A DNA stretch of 5,247 nt. Origin: Synergistaceae bacterium. Lineage in GTDB: Bacteria; Synergistota; Synergistia; Synergistales; Aminobacteriaceae. A program made the translations under genes and the position numbers. Under the pieces are notes generated by a model. It was not told the origin of the DNA, searched no databases, and saw only the letters and a program-made list of their open reading frames with translations. Positions 1 to 3,286 of the stretch are shown here, piece after piece. Location of the stretch: assembly GCA_017475805.1 (NCBI GenBank), contig JAFVEW010000103.1, forward strand, positions 1 through 5,247, written 5' to 3'. Positions within the stretch are counted from its first letter, which is position 1. Every line of letters starts with the position of its first letter.

Positions 1-15
1 AATCGGTTTCAACAA

Positions 16-43
16 AAGATCACCATTCCAATCTTAATTTTTT
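16..43 (+). terminator. weak terminator-like hairpin of an upstream gene
   Basis: AAGAT (16-20) can pair with ATCTT (31-35) around a 10-nt loop, and a T-run follows at 38-43. The stem is only five A/U-rich pairs, so this is a marginal intrinsic terminator. It could belong to a gene lying to the left of the window. The rest of 1-124 shows no coding sequence. Confidence 0.2.
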
Positions 44-78
44 ATATTGTAGCATACATAGAAACGTGAATTATGATT

Positions 79-84
79 TATAAT
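79..84 (+). promoter_or_regulatory. possible -10 box for the first glycosyltransferase
   Basis: A perfect TATAAT lies 40 nt upstream of the start codon at 125. The position expected for a -35 box (about 56-61, ACATAG) does not match TTGACA, so the call rests on the -10 alone. In such AT-rich DNA a chance match is quite possible. Confidence 0.25.
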
Positions 85-124
85 ATGAACTCGAAAATTC
101 ATTAAATGGAGGTTTTAACGCAAA

Positions 125-1051
125 ATGAAAATCAAAAAGGCAATTCAGCTGTATAACGATTTTGGCTTCAAAGTCGCTTTTGCAAGTTTCTGCGCATCGG
201 CATTCTCTCATCCAAGAGCAGTAATGTTGTGGAAAGACGAAGTTTTAATTGATTATCTGAGGAAAAATTACGCTCATGTCATTCAGAAATATAAAAACCT
301 GCCTGAAAATAATTCTCATGAATCTTCGGGCATAATTTGGTCAGTTTGGTGGCAGGGCGAAGAAAACGCTCCTGAAATCGTGAAAAAATGTTTCGCAAAC
401 ATACGGAAATATTGCGGCAGTCATGAGTTTAAGGTAATAACGAAAGAAAATTACCGCGATTATATTGACGTTCCGGAATATATATTAAAAAAAGTTGATG
501 ACGGAATAATAACGCTCACGCATTTTTCTGATATTTTACGGATGGGGCTGCTTTATAAATACGGCGGTCTTTGGCTTGATTCTACGATTTTGGTAAAGGA
601 TAAAATTCCTGATGATATTTTTGAAACTCCGTATTTCACAGTAAGACGTACTTTTGATATTTATTTCAACTGCATTGCAAGAAAAAGATGGACAACTTTT
701 TTGCAGGCTGCTCAGAAAGGAAGTAAATTATGCGGTTCTGTTTTTGACTGTCATCTTGCATTTTGGAAGGATCATAACAGTCTTTTTGATTATTTTTTGC
801 TTGATTATTGTATCGCCCTCGCCTACAAAGATTTACCTGACGTTAAAAAACTGATTGACTCCGTGCCTTTTAATAACCCAGAAAATGAGAATCTGCAACT
901 GTTATTAGGCGAGCCGTTCGATGAAAAGAAATTTGAAGAACTCACAAGCTCGACAATGTTTTTCAAGCTGACATATAAACATAAATTCGAGAAAAACATT
1001 TCCGGCGTTCCGACTTTTTACGGGAAAATTACCGAAACGAATTTTCTATAA
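125..1051 (+). CDS. capsular polysaccharide synthesis-type glycosyltransferase (intact copy)
   Basis: This 308-aa protein resembles the capsular polysaccharide synthesis family (Pfam PF05704, related to GT32 enzymes). That family transfers a sugar from a nucleotide-sugar donor in building capsule, LPS or other surface glycans, usually in the cytoplasm or at the inner membrane face. The family signature is visible in order: IWSVWWQGEENAPEIV (71-86), THFSDILRM (132-140), then GGLWLDST (147-154). The Asp at 152 sits where the family has its metal/nucleotide-sugar binding acidic residue. FLLDY (224-228) and KLTYKH (281-286) are further conserved-looking blocks. There is no signal peptide or clear membrane segment. 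The start ATG is preceded by GGAGG (108-112) with a rather long 12-nt gap. A close, frame-broken paralogue begins 77 nt downstream with nearly the same N-terminus (MKIKKAIQL), which supports this start. Donor sugar and acceptor cannot be told from sequence. Confidence 0.85.
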   Translation: MKIKKAIQLYNDFGFKVAFASFCASAFSHPRAVMLWKDEVLIDYLRKNYAHVIQKYKNLPENNSHESSGIIWSVWWQGEENAPEIVKKCFANIRKYCGSHEFKVITKENYRDYIDVPEYILKKVDDGIITLTHFSDILRMGLLYKYGGLWLDSTILVKDKIPDDIFETPYFTVRRTFDIYFNCIARKRWTTFLQAAQKGSKLCGSVFDCHLAFWKDHNSLFDYFLLDYCIALAYKDLPDVKKLIDSVPFNNPENENLQLLLGEPFDEKKFEELTSSTMFFKLTYKHKFEKNISGVPTFYGKITETNFL

Positions 1052-1062
1052 AAACTGTTTTC

Positions 1063-1091
1063 TTGAAATTTTTTAGGCTAATTGATATATT
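1063..1091 (+). promoter_or_regulatory. candidate sigma70 promoter of the second glycosyltransferase
   Basis: TTGAAA (1063-1068) and TATATT (1086-1091) are separated by exactly 17 nt, close to the housekeeping consensus. The predicted start point (about 1098) lies before the Shine-Dalgarno AAAGGAGA at 1113-1120. The element lies between the two tandem copies, so the second could be expressed on its own. The gap is AT-rich, so a chance match cannot be excluded. Confidence 0.4.
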
Positions 1092-1128
1092 GCCAGTTAT
1101 GTTATTATTTACAAAGGAGATATGAAGA

Positions 1129-2078
1129 ATGAAAATTAAAAAGGCAATCCAGTTATGGAAAGATTTTGATTTCAGAGTAGCGTTCGCGAATTTTTGTGCA
1201 TCGGCGTTCACTCATCCGAGAGCCGTAATGTTGTTAAGAGACGAGGCCTTAGTTAATTATCTGCGGAGAAATTACAAGGATGTCATTCAAAAATATAAAA
1301 ACTTGCCTGAAAATAATCCTCCTGAAGTTTCAAATATAATTTGGTCAATTGGTGGCAGGGTGAAGAAAATGCTCCGGAAGTTGTTAAGGCTTGTTTCGCG
1401 AGCGTACGTAGACATTGTGGTAAAAGAGATTTCAAAGTAATTACAAAAGAAAATTTCCGCGATTATATTCAAATTCCTGAGCATATACTAAAAAAAGTAG
1501 ATTCAGGTATAATCAGATTAACTCATCTGTCGGATATTTTAAGATTTTATTTGCTTTCTCATTACGGAGGCATGTGGATCGACGCGACTATACTTGTAAC
1601 TGCAAATATCGATGATGAAATTTTCGAGCGTGAATATTACGTTATCAGACACGAGGAAAATTTTTACAGTTACGGTGTAAATCGCGACAGATGGATAACT
1701 TATTTACAAGCTGCGAAGAAAAATAATCTTTTATGTTCGTTTGGCTATGATTTTCTGATTGAATACTGGAAAGAAAAAAATTGTTTAATTGACTATATGC
1801 TCATAGATTACGCTGTCGAACTTGCTTATCTAAATTTCCCTGAAGTTACAAAAATGTTAGACTCTGTTCCTTTTAATAATCCTGAAATTGAAGGACTTAG
1901 ACCGCTGTTAAATTCGCCTTTTGACGAAAAAAAATTTACAGATTTAACACAAAATACAAATTTTTTTAAGCTGACTTGGAAACATCAATTTCAAAAAAAT
2001 ATTTCGGGTTCTGAAACTTTCTATGGCCGAATAATAAACGGGAATGTTTTTTCTGAAATTCAAACGCGCAACGCTTGA
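1129..2078 (+). pseudogene. second capsular polysaccharide-type glycosyltransferase, frameshifted
   Basis: This is a tandem paralogue of the preceding gene and would encode about 316 aa if intact. It has a good Shine-Dalgarno (GGAG 1116-1119, 9 nt before the ATG). The first frame runs from 1129 through Ile74 (1348-1350), then goes out of register and stops at 1438-1440. The family sequence resumes in the -1 frame, open from about 1341 to the TGA at 2076-2078. Aligned with its neighbour, TCA-GTT-TGG-TGG corresponds here to TCA-ATT-GGTGG, so one T is missing at about 1348-1350. Restoring it rebuilds the WWQGEENAPE block and puts GGMWIDAT at residues 147-154, the same position as in the intact copy. 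THLSDILR, LIDY and KLTWKH are also kept. The downstream part could start at TTG 1341, but no Shine-Dalgarno precedes it and it would lack the N-terminus. Motifs are undamaged, so the lesion is recent or a base-calling error. Confidence 0.8.
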
Positions 2079-2103
2079 TGCTATAAGAAAAATTAAGTAT
2101 TTT

Positions 2104-2127
2104 TGTAGTAATAAATGTAGTAATAAA
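2104..2127 (+). repeat. perfect 12-bp tandem repeat (two copies)
   Basis: TGTAGTAATAAA occurs at 2104-2115 and again, without a mismatch or gap, at 2116-2127. It starts 25 nt after the stop of the glycosyltransferase pseudogene and directly precedes sequence that can pair with the terminator arm downstream. Function is unknown. It could be a protein-binding site, a slippage product or part of an upstream promoter region. Confidence 0.8.
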
Positions 2128-2232
2128 ATCACTGTTCTATCGTTCGGAAAAGTTTTAAGCGTAACTCCCTCCTACGTTATAACATTTTCTGTGAAGAAAG
2201 TAAGCCCTTGTAAACCAATATGAAGCAGTGAT
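2128..2232 (+). promoter_or_regulatory. possible antiterminator pairing (attenuator-like leader)
   Basis: Nucleotides 2128-2136 (ATCACTGTT) can form nine consecutive pairs, one of them G-U, with 2224-2232 (AGCAGTGAT). The 3' strand includes most of the 5' arm of the intrinsic terminator at 2223-2265, so the two helices cannot coexist. A second upstream segment, AGCGT (2158-2162), can pair with ACGCT (2253-2257) in the terminator's 3' arm. The loop of about 87 nt between the 9-bp strands matches no riboswitch or T-box consensus that I recognise. Whether any transcript starts upstream of 2128 is inferred, not seen. Confidence 0.35.
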
Positions 2233-2265
2233 AGAATCGGCTAGAGATTGTAACGCTGCTTTTTT
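2223..2265 (+). terminator. Rho-independent terminator
   Basis: AAGCAGTG (2223-2230) pairs with CGCTGCTT (2254-2261) in eight pairs, one a G-U wobble. An inner stem AATC (2235-2238)/GATT (2246-2249) closes a 7-nt loop. A run of six T spans 2260-2265. It lies 145 nt past the stop of the second glycosyltransferase and 90 nt before the coiled-coil gene, so it either ends the first transcript or acts as an attenuator for the next gene. Confidence 0.65.
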
Positions 2266-2303
2266 GCGGACCTCATTTTCACAAAATCTTGGCCGACGAA
2301 TTG

Positions 2304-2312
2304 TGATAAAAT
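2304..2312 (+). promoter_or_regulatory. candidate extended -10 promoter of the coiled-coil gene
   Basis: TGATAAAAT carries the TGn extension followed by TAAAAT (2307-2312). No good -35 is seen at the expected distance, which is tolerated in extended -10 promoters. A 6-bp inverted repeat, TCACAA (2279-2284) and TTGTGA (2301-2306), abuts the -10 and might be an operator. The predicted start is near 2319, about 36 nt before the ATG. Confidence 0.35.
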
Positions 2313-2316
2313 CTTA

Positions 2317-2347
2317 CCACTGTCAGTTTTCATTGGTGGAAGGGGTG
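2317..2347 (+). promoter_or_regulatory. Shine-Dalgarno with adjacent hairpin
   Basis: AGGGGTG (2341-2347) lies 7 nt before the ATG at 2355 and differs from AGGAGGTG only modestly. It supports that start. Just upstream, CCACTG (2317-2322) can pair with TGGTGG (2334-2339), with two wobble pairs. This may modulate access to the ribosome site. Confidence 0.4.
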
Positions 2348-2354
2348 TTTTTTA

Positions 2355-2918
2355 ATGGCAGAAGAAAGAATTATGGAATATGTCCCAAGAGAATTATTTA
2401 ACGTTCAACTTCAACGTATAGACGAACGTTCAGCTTCTGAAAAAGAAATTACGGAAATGAGATTTGATCGTTTTCAAAATTCAATGGAACGAAGATTTGA
2501 AAGTTTAGAAAACAGAGTCAATAAGCGAATGGACAGCTTAGATTCAAAACTTGATCGAACGGCTGCTAAAATTGAAGGTCGAATCGATGCTCTTGACAAA
2601 AAATTTAGCGGCGAGATCAAGGCTCTTGATGAAAAGTTCAGCGGCGAAATCAAAGCACTCGATAAAAAAATCGACGCCGTTAAAACTGAATTATCTGCTA
2701 AAATCGATGGAGTCGAAGCTAAATTGACTGAAAAAATAGCCCGTGTCGATGACCGTGTAACTAATCTCGAAAAAAGCATGAACGATGGCTTTGCTAATGT
2801 CGATAAGCGTTTAGACGATATGGACAAGGCTAATGATAAATGGATGGCTTTCATTGCTATTCTTGTTACTGTCGTCGCGCCGATCATAACAATCGTAGTT
2901 CAGAAATTCATTCAGTAA
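2355..2918 (+). CDS. coiled-coil protein with C-terminal membrane anchor, function unknown
   Basis: This 187-aa protein is highly charged and lacks a recognised enzymatic domain. Residues about 15-160 have a regular a/d-type pattern of Leu, Ile, Val, Met and Phe among Lys, Glu, Asp and Arg, which predicts a long coiled coil. Within it an 11-residue unit is repeated head to tail (79-89 and 90-100, ALDxKFSGEIK), followed by a partial third copy, ALDKK (101-105). One hydrophobic stretch (about 163-183, with FIAILVTVVAPIITIVV) lies four residues from the C-terminus. No signal peptide is seen, so the predicted topology is tail-anchored, with the coil on the cytoplasmic side. Similar short coiled-coil plus terminal membrane proteins are often annotated as hypothetical, and some resemble phage XhlA-like hemolysin-associated proteins. 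Nothing here proves that link. No phage genes flank it. The start is supported by AGGGGTG 7 nt upstream. No clear terminator follows. Confidence 0.8.
   Translation: MAEERIMEYVPRELFNVQLQRIDERSASEKEITEMRFDRFQNSMERRFESLENRVNKRMDSLDSKLDRTAAKIEGRIDALDKKFSGEIKALDEKFSGEIKALDKKIDAVKTELSAKIDGVEAKLTEKIARVDDRVTNLEKSMNDGFANVDKRLDDMDKANDKWMAFIAILVTVVAPIITIVVQKFIQ
2589..2654 (+). repeat. 33-bp in-frame duplication inside the coiled coil
   Basis: Codons 79-89 (2589-2621) and 90-100 (2622-2654) encode the 11-residue unit twice with a single amino-acid difference (Lys/Glu at position 4). Several synonymous third positions differ, so the duplication is not brand new. Eleven-residue periodicity is compatible with a hendecad coiled coil. 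Confidence 0.75.
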
Positions 2919-3063
2919 ATCTTAAGAACATTTAATTTAGCTATGTTAACATTATAAGGAGAAATAAAACTATTTACGAGCAGAAAAAAATTTCTCGCGC
3001 CTAATTCCTAACTAAAAATTAAAGTAACGCTTCTAACCCGCCGATAAAAAAATTGACGCAATA
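2919..3063. other. intergenic, no clear gene
   Basis: This is the first part of the 368-nt gap between the coiled-coil gene and the surface-protein gene. It has an AAGGAG at 2956-2961 without an ATG, GTG or TTG in reach. It also has an imperfect hairpin around 2978-2998 (AGAAA/TTTCT) without a T-run. No coding region, tRNA or convincing terminator was found. Confidence 0.5.
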
Positions 3064-3126
3064 GGAAACAAGCTCCTCGTCAGCTTCTTAGTTTTCCGTT
3101 CACGGATGAAAGGACGCTTTGAAAAC
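3064..3126 (+). promoter_or_regulatory. structured RNA region with mutually exclusive helices
   Basis: Two folds compete for GTTTTCC (3091-3097). In the first, GGAAA (3064-3068) pairs with TTTCC (3093-3097), enclosing the hairpin AAGCT (3070-3074)/AGCTT (3082-3086). In the second, GTTTTC (3091-3096) pairs with GAAAAC (3121-3126). That closes a compact three-way junction with a CG/CG arm (3097-3098/3103-3104, loop TTCA) and AAAG (3109-3112)/CTTT (3117-3120, loop GACG). The arrangement looks like a switch or small ribozyme, but no known riboswitch class was recognised. A hammerhead-like reading fails at core bases. Whether it is transcribed is unknown. Confidence 0.3.
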
Positions 3127-3147
3127 GGGGGATGTTATGTTTAGATT
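3119..3147 (+). promoter_or_regulatory. candidate promoter of the surface-protein gene
   Basis: TTGAAA (3119-3124) and TAGATT (3142-3147) are spaced by 17 nt. The -35 is good and the -10 fair (4 of 6). It would give an untranslated leader of about 130 nt before the ATG at 3287, including the AGGAGGTG site and the hairpin at 3214-3241. It overlaps the 3' side of the three-way junction, so promoter and RNA-switch readings of this DNA are largely alternatives. Confidence 0.3.
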
Positions 3148-3281
3148 TAATTTATCTTTTTAATTTAGGAGGTGTAGCGGCCATAAGACAAATAAACACG
3201 CGCTCTTTGGCAGGATACTTCGATAAGAATATCGCGGTATCTACAGAAATTTTTCAGGAATATTTTTACCAGGAGGTTTAA
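3132..3281 (+). CDS. possible small ORF / leader peptide, 49 aa
   Basis: An ATG at 3132 opens a frame without stops up to TAA at 3279-3281, 5 nt before the ATG of the surface-protein gene. Its last codons (CAG GAG GTT) overlap that gene's Shine-Dalgarno, as in translationally coupled leaders. The first 18 residues are hydrophobic and the remainder is polar, ending YFYQEV. Against it, the only ribosome-like signal before the ATG is a G-run that touches it. A perfect AGGAGGTG lies inside the ORF at 3167-3174, and the only in-frame codon at proper spacing is ATA (3183), not a normal start. A start there would give a 32-aa peptide. It may be a real small protein, a decayed start or chance. Confidence 0.2.
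   Translation: MLCLDLIYLFNLGGVAAIRQINTRSLAGYFDKNIAVSTEIFQEYFYQEV
3167..3174 (+). promoter_or_regulatory. perfect Shine-Dalgarno without a standard start codon
   Basis: AGGAGGTG is fully complementary to the 16S rRNA tail, yet no ATG or usable GTG or TTG follows at ribosome distance. GTG at 3172 runs straight into TAG, and the codon at best spacing is ATA (3183-3185). It could be a standby ribosome site for the downstream gene, or mark a small gene with a lost or non-canonical start. Confidence 0.45.
3214..3241 (+). promoter_or_regulatory. leader hairpin upstream of the surface-protein gene
   Basis: GATAC (3214-3218) pairs with GTATC (3237-3241) and CGATA (3221-3225) with TATCG (3230-3234). 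The two helices are separated by a 2x2 internal loop and capped by the tetraloop AGAA. All ten pairs are Watson-Crick. It ends 30 nt before the AGGAGGT of the next gene. No T-run follows, so it is not a terminator. A role in mRNA stability or translational control is an inference. Confidence 0.55.
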
Positions 3282-3286
3282 AAATA

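Noticed and set aside
654..854. 66-codon + strand frame inside the first glycosyltransferase
   Set aside because: It is out of frame with a gene whose family motifs are clear, and it has no independent start signal.
1122..1139. ATG at 1122 starting a 5-codon frame overlapping the second glycosyltransferase start
   Set aside because: It stops after five codons. The ATG at 1129 has better ribosome spacing and matches the paralogue's N-terminus.
2079..2354. 6S RNA, tmRNA, SRP RNA or RNase P RNA in the structured gap
   Set aside because: None of the conserved sequence blocks of these RNAs could be found.
2474..2887. 137-codon minus-strand open frame
   Set aside because: It is the antisense shadow of the coiled-coil gene, produced by its biased codons. 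The + strand reading has a ribosome site, heptad pattern and membrane anchor.
2943..2952. 10-bp perfect palindrome ATGTTAACAT
   Set aside because: Palindromes of this size are expected several times by chance in 5 kb, and it has no promoter context.
2956..3008. AAGGAG followed by an open stretch starting with ATA at 2964
   Set aside because: The gap to ATA is only 2 nt, there is no normal start codon, and the frame ends after 15 codons. There is no evidence of a gene.
3097..3126. Hammerhead ribozyme-like core (GGATGA, stem, TTTGAAAAC)
   Set aside because: The conserved U of CUGAUGA is replaced by G, and stem I and stem III cannot be placed with a proper cleavage triplet.
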